NCBI RefSeq assembly: GCF_004792295.1
Contig: NZ_SRRY01000001.1
Coordinates: 1,746,501 to 1,810,500 of the forward strand
DNA length: 64,000 nt
Reading direction: 5' to 3'
Source: Pseudoalteromonas sp. MEBiC 03607
GTDB lineage: Bacteria > Pseudomonadota > Gammaproteobacteria > Enterobacterales > Alteromonadaceae
Part shown: positions 44,414-52,481 of the stretch, in pieces
Numbering within the stretch: the first letter of the stretch is position 1
Layout: each line of letters opens with the position of its first letter
Notes under the pieces: generated by a model
Told to the model about the DNA's origin: nothing
The model's database searches: none
The model's input: the letters and a program-made list of their open reading frames with translations, nothing else
Program-made: the position numbers and the translations under genes

Positions 44414-45184
44414 GTGATTCATCCTACGGCAATAATCGAACCAGGTGCAAAACTTGGCAAAAATGTGTCAGTTGGCCCTTATAGCTATATCGGAAACGAT
44501 GTAACTATTGGTGACAACTGTATCATCGAATCTCATGTGGTTGTTAAAGGCCCATCGACGATTGGTTCTGGTAACCATATTTTTCAATTTGCATCGGTTG
44601 GTGAAGCTTGCCAAGACAAAAAATACGCGAATGAACCAACTACGCTGATCATGGGTGATAACAATGTGATCCGTGAGTGTGCAACAATTCACCGTGGTAC
44701 TATCCAAGACCAAGGTGTGACAAAAATTGGTAGTAACAACTTATTTATGGCGTACACCCATGTTGCACATGATGCTGTAATTGGTGATAACGTTATATTT
44801 GCTAACAATGCCTCTGTTGCTGGTCACGTACACGTAGGTGACTGGGTTATTCTCGCGGGTAACTCTGGTGTTCATCAATTTTGTAAAATTGGTGCTCATG
44901 CCTTTGTAGGTATGTACTCTGGCGTAAATAAAGATGTACCACCATTTGTAACTACTATTGGCACGCCGGCTGGCCCTGTAGCAATCAATACTGAAGGCAT
45001 GAAACGCCGAGGTTTTGAAAGTGATGAAGTTATGGCAACCCGTCGTGCATATAAAACGCTTTACCGTAAGAGTTTAGGTGTTGAAGAAGCTATCGCCGAG
45101 TTAACTGAAGATGCAGCAAAGTATCCTGCTGTTCAGCTGATGATAGACTTTGTGAAAAGCTCTGAGCGCGGCATTATTCGCTAA
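44414..45184 (+). CDS. lpxA: Acyl-[ACP]--UDP-N-acetylglucosamine O-acyltransferase
   Basis: LpxA is the first enzyme of lipid A synthesis, moving a 3-hydroxyacyl chain from ACP to UDP-GlcNAc. The 256-residue product is a trimeric left-handed beta-helix of hexapeptide repeats starting VIHPTAIIEPGAKLGKNVSV. The catalytic histidine is in AYTHVAHDAVIG. The helical C-terminus ends in ERGIIR. I chose GTG at 44414, two bases after the fabZ stop. Earlier starts lie inside fabZ. Unlike in E. coli, lpxB does not follow; a terminator does. Confidence 0.95.
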   Translation: MIHPTAIIEPGAKLGKNVSVGPYSYIGNDVTIGDNCIIESHVVVKGPSTIGSGNHIFQFASVGEACQDKKYANEPTTLIMGDNNVIRECATIHRGTIQDQGVTKIGSNNLFMAYTHVAHDAVIGDNVIFANNASVAGHVHVGDWVILAGNSGVHQFCKIGAHAFVGMYSGVNKDVPPFVTTIGTPAGPVAINTEGMKRRGFESDEVMATRRAYKTLYRKSLGVEEAIAELTEDAAKYPAVQLMIDFVKSSERGIIR

Positions 45185-45202
45185 TTATAAGTGATACACA
45201 AA

Positions 45203-45227
45203 AAGTCACCGTAAGGTGGCTTTTTTG
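45203..45227 (+). terminator. Rho-independent terminator of the lpxA operon
   Basis: AAGTCACC, loop GTAA and GGTGGCTT (one G-T pair) with a T-run. Confidence 0.88.
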
Positions 45228-45231
45228 TTTT

Positions 45232-45265
45232 TATACTAATTCGCTTAATTAGGTAAATCAGTATA
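45232..45265. repeat. Nested palindromic intergenic element
   Basis: The outer arms TATACT / AGTATA enclose CTAATT-cgctt-AATTAG. The core TATACTAATTCGCTTAAT resembles sequences at 15177-15196 (+) and 5771-5792 (-), so it may be a degenerate dispersed repeat of this genome. Confidence 0.4.
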
Positions 45266-45324
45266 GTTCAGGTTTCGCTAAGTAAGCGCTTGCTACCTTT
45301 ATGGCAAAAAAAGGATTCAATAAT

Positions 45325-45693
45325 ATGAACAAACTTATCCTCTTTGCTTTATTAAGTTTAATTATAACTGGTTGTAGTACTGCGCCTTCGGTAACTAAGG
45401 GAACGATAGAAAAAGGCAAAGCCAGTTATTACGCTGATAAATATCATGGCCGAACTACTGCAAGTGGTGAGGTGTTTAATCAACAGGCATTGAGCGCGGC
45501 TCATCAAACACTTGGCTTTGGTAGCAAAGTAAAAGTCACTAATATTGCTAATAATAAAAGCGTGATTGTGACCATTAATGACCGCGGCCCATTTATCCGC
45601 GGTCGTATTATTGATTTATCAAAAAAGGCGTTTTCACAAATCGCATCAACAAAGCAAGGTGTGATTGACGTTACCGTTGAGCAGCTAGATTAA
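45325..45693 (+). CDS. RlpA-like lipoprotein (double-psi beta-barrel domain)
   Basis: This is a small member of the RlpA family, whose larger relatives are septal lytic transglycosylases that cut glycan strands lacking stem peptides. The 122-residue product has a lipoprotein signal with lipobox ITGC (Cys near residue 17), then one DPBB domain. The acidic and His residues that are catalytic in Pseudomonas RlpA are present in HGRTTASGEVF, LSAAHQTL and INDRGPFIRGRIIDLS. It lacks the C-terminal SPOR domain, so septal targeting by denuded glycan is not expected. I chose the ATG at 45325 for the signal peptide. It converges on cydC with a four-base overlap. Confidence 0.82.
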   Translation: MNKLILFALLSLIITGCSTAPSVTKGTIEKGKASYYADKYHGRTTASGEVFNQQALSAAHQTLGFGSKVKVTNIANNKSVIVTINDRGPFIRGRIIDLSKKAFSQIASTKQGVIDVTVEQLD

Positions 45694-47438
45694 AAGCGGG
45701 TAATAAGCTCTACGTAGTCAGCTTCATTAGCAACTAATTCAGCATGACTTGCAAGGGCTCTCACTTGTCCTTGTTCTAACCAAATAACTTTATCAACACG
45801 ACTTAGCATTGCTGGGTCGTGAGTAATGGTTAGCATGGTTTTATCTGCCCATATTTTCTCAAGCGTAGTCAGCAAGTTTTGCTTAGTGTGGTTATCTAGA
45901 CTCTCTGTTGGCTCATCAAGAATGATTAAATTACCTTGCCTTAATAGAGCTTGGGCAATGGCAACACGACGTGACTGACCATGAGATAGCTTTCTGCCTG
46001 CGGTGCCTAAACGAGTGTTTAGCCCATCTTTTAAATTGCTTAACCATGAGCCAAGTTCAGCTTGTTCACAGGCTTCAATGAGCATTTCATCAGTCGCATC
46101 AAAAGCTGCATAGCGAAGATTCTCCCGAAGCGTGCCATCAAAAATATGATGCTGCTGAGCCACGATAGTCATGCATTTGAAGCGCTGCTGATGACTAAGC
46201 TTGCTTAGCTCAAAAGTATTTTCTTTAGTGGTTAGTTCAAGCGTGCCTGATTGGATAGGCCAAAGCCCTGTTAGTAAGTTAACCAGAGTGGTTTTGCCAC
46301 TGCCGCTGGCACCAACTAGAGCTAATTTACTGCCTGAAGCAATTGATAAGTTAATTTCATTCAGTGCGTTACTGGTTGCGCCTTGGTATCGGTAATTAAC
46401 ATTTTTGAACTCAAGGCCAAGAGCACTGTGTGGTATTGCATATGCTTGCTTCTGTTCATTATGCTCTTCGAGTTTGTCTTCAAGTGTAAATAGTCGCTGT
46501 GCTGCGCTTAAAGCATTTGGTAATTCTATAAACGCACTTGGCAAAGTTAGTACAGTTTCAAAGCTGGCTAATACAAATAACGCGAGCATAGCTAGTTCAA
46601 CGTTTTTCATAGTAGCTGTTGCGACCAGTGGAATTATCATAAATACACTGGCAAGCATGGTGAGTTGGATCACCAAAGTGCTTAAGCCATTACTGTTTGC
46701 TATGGCTTTGTGTCGATTATATAGCAAGCTGTTGTATTGCTTACTGAGTGAATCACAATGGGCAAGCTGCGCGGCGTGTGCTTGATATACTGCAAGCTCT
46801 CTGGCACCTGATAGTGTATCAGCAAGCTCAGATCTTAACTCTGCTGAAAGCTGTGTTTCAGCATGTGCTTGTTGGCGAAGTTTATGGCTCAATAGAGCCG
46901 GAAGTAACACGCCAATAATCATTAATGAAATAAAGCATAGCAATGCAACATCAGCGTTATACATTGCCATGAATGCCATTACGATAGGAATACTGATAAG
47001 AGCGACGATAATTGGCAGCAGCACATTTAGGTAAAACTTATCTAACGCATCAACATCGTTTTGTAGGCGGTTGAACAAGTCGCTACTACGAGTCATTGCT
47101 AAGTCAACGTTGTTGAGTTGGCTAAGAGTCTTGAACATTTTTACGCGAATTTCGCTCAGTAACAAAAAGGTAGCGTTATGAGTTATCATTCGCTCGCCGT
47201 AACGAGACGCTGTGCGCACGATAGCTAAAAAGCGGATCACCCCTGCAGGGGTAAAGTAGTTCATCTGCACACCGGCAATACCCGCCGCTGCCATGGCTGC
47301 TAAAAACCAGCCCGAGATGGCGAGTAAACCGACATTTGCAAGTACCGTTAAGCTTGCTAAAAAAGCCCCCAAAAGCAGCATGCTTGCATGAGGTTTGCAA
47401 AGTTTTAATAAACGTATGAAGTTATGCATGGGCTTCAC
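45690..47438 (-). CDS. cydC: Thiol reductant/haem ABC exporter subunit CydC
   Basis: This is one half of the CydDC exporter, a heterodimeric ABC protein needed to assemble cytochrome bd, long described as exporting cysteine and glutathione to the periplasm. The 582-residue product has an N-terminal six-helix membrane domain (residues about 1-315) and a C-terminal ATPase with Walker A GASGSGKTT, signature LSHGQSRRVAIAQAL and Walker B LIILDEPTESLD. The start overlaps the end of cydD by 17 bases. It is the last gene of cydABXDC. Confidence 0.92.
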   Translation of the reverse strand: MKPMHNFIRLLKLCKPHASMLLLGAFLASLTVLANVGLLAISGWFLAAMAAAGIAGVQMNYFTPAGVIRFLAIVRTASRYGERMITHNATFLLLSEIRVKMFKTLSQLNNVDLAMTRSSDLFNRLQNDVDALDKFYLNVLLPIIVALISIPIVMAFMAMYNADVALLCFISLMIIGVLLPALLSHKLRQQAHAETQLSAELRSELADTLSGARELAVYQAHAAQLAHCDSLSKQYNSLLYNRHKAIANSNGLSTLVIQLTMLASVFMIIPLVATATMKNVELAMLALFVLASFETVLTLPSAFIELPNALSAAQRLFTLEDKLEEHNEQKQAYAIPHSALGLEFKNVNYRYQGATSNALNEINLSIASGSKLALVGASGSGKTTLVNLLTGLWPIQSGTLELTTKENTFELSKLSHQQRFKCMTIVAQQHHIFDGTLRENLRYAAFDATDEMLIEACEQAELGSWLSNLKDGLNTRLGTAGRKLSHGQSRRVAIAQALLRQGNLIILDEPTESLDNHTKQNLLTTLEKIWADKTMLTITHDPAMLSRVDKVIWLEQGQVRALASHAELVANEADYVELITRF

Positions 47439-49182
47439 CTTGGCTCACAAGCTTAGCAAATAGGCCTGCTTGTTCGGTGAGTTGCTGATAATGACCAGAC
47501 TCAACAATTTGACCTTGTTGCATAACGTAAATGGTGTCGGCATGTTTAACTGTATTCAGTCGGTGAGCAATAACCAGCACTAAATGATCTTTTGCATAAT
47601 CTCGGATTGCTTGGTTGATTAAATGCTCTGTTTGGCTGTCTAAGTGAGCTGTAGGCTCATCAAGCATTAGCACAGGGGCATTTTTTAAAAATGCACGGGC
47701 AAGGGCAATACGCTGCTTTTGCCCCCCTGAGAGGCCTTCTCCTTGTTCACCAAGCTGTGTATCAAAGCCATTAGGTAGGGCGTTTATAAACTCAAGCGCA
47801 CCAGCTTTATTAGCCGCTTCCTCAAGTTCAGCTTGGCTTGCATCTGGTTTTGCTAATCGTAGGTTATCTGCAACGGTTCGATAAAATAATGTGGCTTGTT
47901 GTGGGATCCACGCAAGCTGTGCTTGCCAATCAGCTAAGGCGGTATCGCTCAGTGGCTGTCCGTTAATGTGAATGGCATTGTTGACTTGATGATGAAAACC
48001 CAATAGACAATCAAACAAAGTACTTTTACCCGAGCCGCTTTCACCTACAAAGGCAACTAAGCCTGTGCTTGGCAGGCTTAAGTTGATATCAGTCACCCCT
48101 TCGTTTGTCTCAGGGTAGTGAAAAGTAAGCGCATTCAGCTGTATGTCTTTTATCGGTAACTCAAGTTTAGAGGTACCCAAATGTTCATCGGCGTCGCTTT
48201 GATTGATTATATCGACCATATCAGCAGCGGCGCTGATCCCTTCGAGTTTTGCATGATAATGAGTGCCCATTTGCCGAAGTGGTAAGTAAAACTCAGGGGC
48301 CAGTAATAGCACCACAAAACCGGTCGCAAAATCGAGCGTACCAAAAAATAATCTAAAGCCAATGATCACAGCAACAAGGGCAACACTAATGGTGGCTAAA
48401 AACTCAAGAGCGAAAGATGATAAAAAGGCGACTTTCAGCACCCCCATGGTTGCACCACGGTAATCATCAGATATCTGACTTATGCTATTTAGCTCACGCT
48501 TGGTTGCATTAAAAAGCTTAAGTTGAGTCAGTCCTTGTAATCGGTCAAAAAAGTAATTGCCAAGTACCGCTAGCTGTTGCCAGCGTTCTTGGTTTAACTG
48601 CTCCGCTTTATGGCCCACTAAAATCATAAAAAAGGGGATAAGTGGCGCTGTTAAAAGGAATATGAGGCCTGCTTTGTAATCGGTTGGAAAAATTACGACC
48701 AATATGGCTAATGGAATAAGCGCACTGTAAGCCACACTTGGAATGTAGTTGGCGTAATATTGATGCAGTGCTTCAACCCCATTATGTAAGGTGTTAAGTG
48801 TTGCGCCGTGACCTTTTTGTTCAGTGTATGCTGGTCCAAGTTTGCTGAGCTTTTCTAGCAATGTATTACGCATCACGTTTTTTATTTTTAACGCGGCAAG
48901 GTTACTCACCCGTTCACTTAGCGCAACCAACAAAGCACGAACTAAAATGAGCCCCGCAAGAGGCCATAACAATGGGCTTACGGCTTGCAAGTTTGCTTGT
49001 TCAAACATAACTTGATGAACCGCGTTCGCAAGAAGGTAACAAGAGGCAATCATTAACAGGGCATTGAGTGTGCCCAGACTAATGCTTAATTTAAGAAGCC
49101 CTGAAGCGGACTGGCTATACTGCTTTAAAAAAGCGCGCAGCGTTTGCTGCTGCGCGCGATTTGGTCGGGGTTTAGTTGTCAT
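47422..49182 (-). CDS. cydD: Thiol reductant/haem ABC exporter subunit CydD
   Basis: This is the other half of CydDC. The 586-residue product carries a six-helix membrane domain and an ATPase with Walker A GESGSGKST, signature LSGGQKQRIALARAF and Walker B VLMLDEPTAHLD. The motif order and intact LSGGQ distinguish it from CydC, whose signature is LSHGQ. Its start lies 11 bases inside cydX, implying coupling. In E. coli cydDC is a separate locus; here it is in one operon with cydABX, which joins oxidase and maturation. Confidence 0.93.
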   Translation of the reverse strand: MTTKPRPNRAQQQTLRAFLKQYSQSASGLLKLSISLGTLNALLMIASCYLLANAVHQVMFEQANLQAVSPLLWPLAGLILVRALLVALSERVSNLAALKIKNVMRNTLLEKLSKLGPAYTEQKGHGATLNTLHNGVEALHQYYANYIPSVAYSALIPLAILVVIFPTDYKAGLIFLLTAPLIPFFMILVGHKAEQLNQERWQQLAVLGNYFFDRLQGLTQLKLFNATKRELNSISQISDDYRGATMGVLKVAFLSSFALEFLATISVALVAVIIGFRLFFGTLDFATGFVVLLLAPEFYLPLRQMGTHYHAKLEGISAAADMVDIINQSDADEHLGTSKLELPIKDIQLNALTFHYPETNEGVTDINLSLPSTGLVAFVGESGSGKSTLFDCLLGFHHQVNNAIHINGQPLSDTALADWQAQLAWIPQQATLFYRTVADNLRLAKPDASQAELEEAANKAGALEFINALPNGFDTQLGEQGEGLSGGQKQRIALARAFLKNAPVLMLDEPTAHLDSQTEHLINQAIRDYAKDHLVLVIAHRLNTVKHADTIYVMQQGQIVESGHYQQLTEQAGLFAKLVSQGEAHA

Positions 49183-49324
49183 CGTTGTTTTTGAGTCTCG
49201 CGTATAGCTCTAGCTCATCATCAGCGATTGAATCTTTATGTTGGTGAAATTCGTACCACATTACGTTGATCACCCCCAGTGTACAGGCTAATAGAACACC
49301 TAAAATCCAGGCAAAATACCACAT
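49172..49324 (-). CDS. cydX: Cytochrome bd-I accessory small subunit CydX
   Basis: CydX is a single-helix small protein required for stability and activity of cytochrome bd. The 50-residue product begins MWYFAWILGVLLAC, almost identical to E. coli CydX (MWYFAWILGTLLAC), and has one transmembrane helix at about residues 4-22. The C-terminal tail (from WYEFHQHKD, acidic, ending KNNDDN) is longer than the 37-residue E. coli protein. An AGGAG ribosome-binding site lies just upstream. It follows cydB by 12 bases and overlaps the cydD start. Confidence 0.93.
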   Translation of the reverse strand: MWYFAWILGVLLACTLGVINVMWYEFHQHKDSIADDELELYARLKNNDDN

Positions 49325-49336
49325 ATTTTAATCTCC

Positions 49337-50476
49337 TTAATAGCTACCGTGAGTGTTGTTTTCAATTTCACTGATGGTTACTTTGCGCCACATCTTCACA
49401 TAACACCATGTTGTGTAGATAAGAATAAGTGGTACAAAAATAACTGCAGCAATAAACATCACGTTAAGTGTCATATGGCTCGAAACCGCATCCCACATGG
49501 TTAAACTAATATTAGGGTTGTTGCTCGAAGGCATAACAAACGGGAACATTGACATACCCGCAGTGAGTATCACGCCAGCAAGCATTAGGCTTGAAGCGAT
49601 CAGTGCCATCGCTGGTTTTTGTAATTTAGATAACACTATTGCCAGTGCCGCCATAACGAATGCAAGGGCAGGGAACAGCATGGTTAATGGCATTTTTGTA
49701 TAGTTATCAAGCCATGCCCCCGGTGCTTGCGTTACTGTTTTAGCCAGTGGGTTGGCATAGCCTTGAGTATCGCCCATGCTGACGATTGTATAACCATCAA
49801 GTTGAGATACCCACACACCTGCTAAAGCAAACAATACAATAAACGCCATCAGTGCATATCGGCCATATTGTGCTGAGCGTTTTGCAACCTCCGCATCAGT
49901 TCGAAGTTGTAGCCACATACCAGCGTGGCCAACGAGCATAAGTACACTCACAAGGCCTGCAACAATGGCAAATGGATTTAATAGCGCGAAGAATGAGCCT
50001 TGGTAGCTAACACGCAGTAGGTCATCAATGTGATAAGGCACACCTTGTAGCAAGTTACCAAATGCCACACCAAATACTAGAGCCGGAATAAAACTACCTG
50101 CAAATAGGCCCCAATCCCAGTTATTACGCCAGCGCGGTGAATCTATTTTTGAGCGGTAATCAAAGCCAAGTGGTCTGAAAAATAGCGCAAATAATACCAG
50201 CATCATGGCAAAGTAAAAGCCAGAGAACGCAGCCGCGTAGACCATAGGCCAGGCTGCAAAAAGCGCCCCCCCAGCAGTGATGAACCAAACTTGGTTACCA
50301 TCCCAGTGAGCACCAATGGTGTTAATAACCGTTCGGCGTTCAACATCGGTTTTACCCACTAGGCGAAGCAAAATTGCCACACCCATGTCCATACCATCGG
50401 TCACTGCAAAGCCAATCAGTAATACACCAATTAACAGCCACCAAATTAGTTTAAGAGTTTCGTAATCAAAAATCAT
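49337..50476 (-). CDS. cydB: Cytochrome bd ubiquinol oxidase subunit II
   Basis: Subunit II of the high-affinity quinol oxidase, structurally paired with CydA. The 379-residue product has about eight or nine transmembrane helices and starts MIFDYETLKLIWWLLIGVLL. The family motif FAVTDGMDMGVAIL and the AHWDGNQVWFITAGGALFAA segment are present. The length matches E. coli (379). Its start overlaps the cydA stop (ATGA). Confidence 0.96.
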   Translation of the reverse strand: MIFDYETLKLIWWLLIGVLLIGFAVTDGMDMGVAILLRLVGKTDVERRTVINTIGAHWDGNQVWFITAGGALFAAWPMVYAAAFSGFYFAMMLVLFALFFRPLGFDYRSKIDSPRWRNNWDWGLFAGSFIPALVFGVAFGNLLQGVPYHIDDLLRVSYQGSFFALLNPFAIVAGLVSVLMLVGHAGMWLQLRTDAEVAKRSAQYGRYALMAFIVLFALAGVWVSQLDGYTIVSMGDTQGYANPLAKTVTQAPGAWLDNYTKMPLTMLFPALAFVMAALAIVLSKLQKPAMALIASSLMLAGVILTAGMSMFPFVMPSSNNPNISLTMWDAVSSHMTLNVMFIAAVIFVPLILIYTTWCYVKMWRKVTISEIENNTHGSY

Positions 50477-52059
50477 GATTGAGCTCCTTGGCTTGCAAGA
50501 CTATCTGCTTTGACAAGTTCATGGTGATATTTACCAGTATGAAGCGAGCTTGGCCCTTGTTTTATAAAGCGCAGCATCAGCCAACCTTCAACCGCAGCAA
50601 GACCTGTGTAGAATACTAAGAAACCAGTAATACTAATCAATAGGTCATTGACCGTCAGTGATGAGGTTGCCAAGAAGGTCGGTAAAATTTCCGAAATTGC
50701 CCAAGGTTGACGGCCGTATTCAGCAACAATCCAACCAAACTCAATAGCAATCCAAGGCAGTGGAATACTCCATACCGCAGCCCACAATAACCAACGCTTT
50801 TGCTCAATAATTCGGTGTGCGTTGTAATAAAAAGATAAGACAAATACGCCAAGCATGATCACACCACAACCAACCATGATCCTAAATGACCAGAACATTG
50901 GGCCCACTTGAGGGATTGAATCTTTCACTGCTTTTTGAATGTGCTCTTCTGTTGCATCAACCACGTTAGGCGTATAGCGCTTAAGTAGCAAACCATAGCC
51001 TAAATCAGCTTTTAAGGTATCGAATTTTGCAATGTTTTCAGGAGTGTCTTCACCGCTGCGAAGCTTTTCTAAGTATTCGTATGCAATCATGCCATTACGA
51101 ATACGCTTTTCATGCTGCTCTTCAAGGTCTTTAATGCCCGTTACTTGCTCGTCAATTGAGCGAGTAGCAATAATACCCAGTGCGTAGGGGATTTTTACAG
51201 CGGCGTGAGTGACTTGCTCTTCTGAGTCAGGAATACCGACTAGCGTAAATGCGGCAGGGGCTTCTTCGGTGTGCCACTCAGCTTCAATGGTTGCGAGTTT
51301 TACTTTTTGTACCTCGCCAACTTCGTAGCCAGATTCATCACCCAGTAAAATCACACACAAAATTGACGCTAAACCAAACCCTGATGCGACCGAAAATGAG
51401 CGTTTGGCAAAAGCAAGGTCACGACCTTTTAAGATGTACCAACTACTAATACCCAGTACAAACATAGATGCTGCAACATAACCTGCTGATACAGTATGAA
51501 TAAACTTAACTTGTGCAACAGGGTTAAATACTAGTTCAGCAAAGCTGGTCATTTCCATACGCATGGTTTGGTAATTAAATTCAGCACCTACCGGATTTTG
51601 CATCCAACCATTTGCGACTAAAATCCATAGTGCAGATAAATTAGTCCCTAATGCCATTAAGAAGGTTGCACCTAGATGCTGACGTTTACTCAAACGCTCC
51701 CAGCCTAAAAAGAACATACCCACAAAAGTTGACTCTAAAAAGAAAGCCATTAAGCCTTCAATGGCCAGTGGTGCGCCAAAAATATCGCCCACATAGTGAG
51801 AGTAATAAGACCAATTGGTACCAAACTCAAACTCCATAGTTAGACCCGTGGCCACACCAATCGCAAAGTTGATACCAAACAATTTCCCCCAGAACTTAGT
51901 CATATCACGATAAATTTCGCGACCAGTCATCACGTAAACGGATTCCATGATCACCAAAATCCACGTCATACCTAAGGTAAGTGGAACAAATAGGAAGTGA
52001 AATAGGGCAGTGATTGCAAATTGCAATCGCGATAGATCCACAAATGTTTCATCTATCAT
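50473..52059 (-). CDS. cydA: Cytochrome bd ubiquinol oxidase subunit I
   Basis: CydA binds haems b558, b595 and d and oxidises ubiquinol while reducing O2 to water, giving respiration at low oxygen and resistance to NO and peroxide. The 528-residue product begins LSRLQFAITALFHFLFVPLT with the haem-ligand His. It has the GRQPWAISEILPT motif and the long Q-loop (WHTEEAPAAFTLVGIPDSEE onward, residues about 255-390), which puts it in the E. coli-like L subfamily. It heads cydABXDC behind a strong promoter with a palindrome at the start site. Confidence 0.96.
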   Translation of the reverse strand: MIDETFVDLSRLQFAITALFHFLFVPLTLGMTWILVIMESVYVMTGREIYRDMTKFWGKLFGINFAIGVATGLTMEFEFGTNWSYYSHYVGDIFGAPLAIEGLMAFFLESTFVGMFFLGWERLSKRQHLGATFLMALGTNLSALWILVANGWMQNPVGAEFNYQTMRMEMTSFAELVFNPVAQVKFIHTVSAGYVAASMFVLGISSWYILKGRDLAFAKRSFSVASGFGLASILCVILLGDESGYEVGEVQKVKLATIEAEWHTEEAPAAFTLVGIPDSEEQVTHAAVKIPYALGIIATRSIDEQVTGIKDLEEQHEKRIRNGMIAYEYLEKLRSGEDTPENIAKFDTLKADLGYGLLLKRYTPNVVDATEEHIQKAVKDSIPQVGPMFWSFRIMVGCGVIMLGVFVLSFYYNAHRIIEQKRWLLWAAVWSIPLPWIAIEFGWIVAEYGRQPWAISEILPTFLATSSLTVNDLLISITGFLVFYTGLAAVEGWLMLRFIKQGPSSLHTGKYHHELVKADSLASQGAQS

Positions 52060-52109
52060 CGTTTAGCTCCTTGTTAGCGGGTGCGGTAGACACGACAAAA
52101 ATCTGTCAT

Positions 52110-52135
52110 AAAGTTTCAGTAATTATTGAAACTTT
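52110..52135 (-). promoter_or_regulatory. Palindromic operator candidate at the cydA transcription start
   Basis: AAAGTTTCA, an 8-base spacer and TGAAACTTT form a perfect inverted repeat with 9-base arms, beginning four bases after the -10 box. At that position a bound protein would block transcription, or the transcript would begin with a hairpin. It is not an FNR (TTGAT-N4-ATCAA) or a usual ArcA site. Confidence 0.6.
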
Positions 52136-52139
52136 GTGA

Positions 52140-52167
52140 ATTCTAACCTTGTATCCATTTTAGTCAA
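52140..52167 (-). promoter_or_regulatory. Sigma70 promoter of cydABXDC
   Basis: On the minus strand TTGACT, a 16-base spacer and TAGAAT. Transcription should start near 52133, inside the palindrome, leaving about 75 bases of leader before cydA with an AAGGAG ribosome-binding site. In the rest of this gene-free interval (52168-52481), apart from the hairpin at 52326, I see only A/T-rich sequence. Confidence 0.7.
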
Positions 52168-52325
52168 TAGAAAAGTACGAAAAAAAGACAGACAGCCTCT
52201 GTATATCTTTTCTACAGGTTAGAGATAATGCTCTACACTTTCAAATATTTAATCGTTATAAAAAGCTCATTTACTATGGCTTACTTAGTTAATTTTTATT
52301 ATTTTTAAGAATCTGACTAATTATC

Positions 52326-52345
52326 TACCGCTACTTTGAGCGGTA
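52326..52345. other. 7-bp hairpin upstream of lpxB
   Basis: TACCGCT, loop ACTTTG and AGCGGTA without a T-run, about 140 bases before lpxB. It may be an operator or mRNA structure; no function assigned. Confidence 0.3.
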
Positions 52346-52481
52346 AACTGTGTATAAAGAATCGACGACTTTTTAGCGTAATTTCGATTTCTAGTATTTA
52401 TTAACTCTGTGACATTTATCCGACTGCTAAAACACGGTAAACTCATTTTCATTAGTGCCAAAAGTTGCGAATTATCAACGA

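Noticed and set aside
52060..52481. A small RNA or tRNA gene in the largest gene-free interval
   Set aside because: No cloverleaf or terminator-ended hairpin unit is seen. The content is explained by the cydA promoter, its palindrome and a short hairpin.
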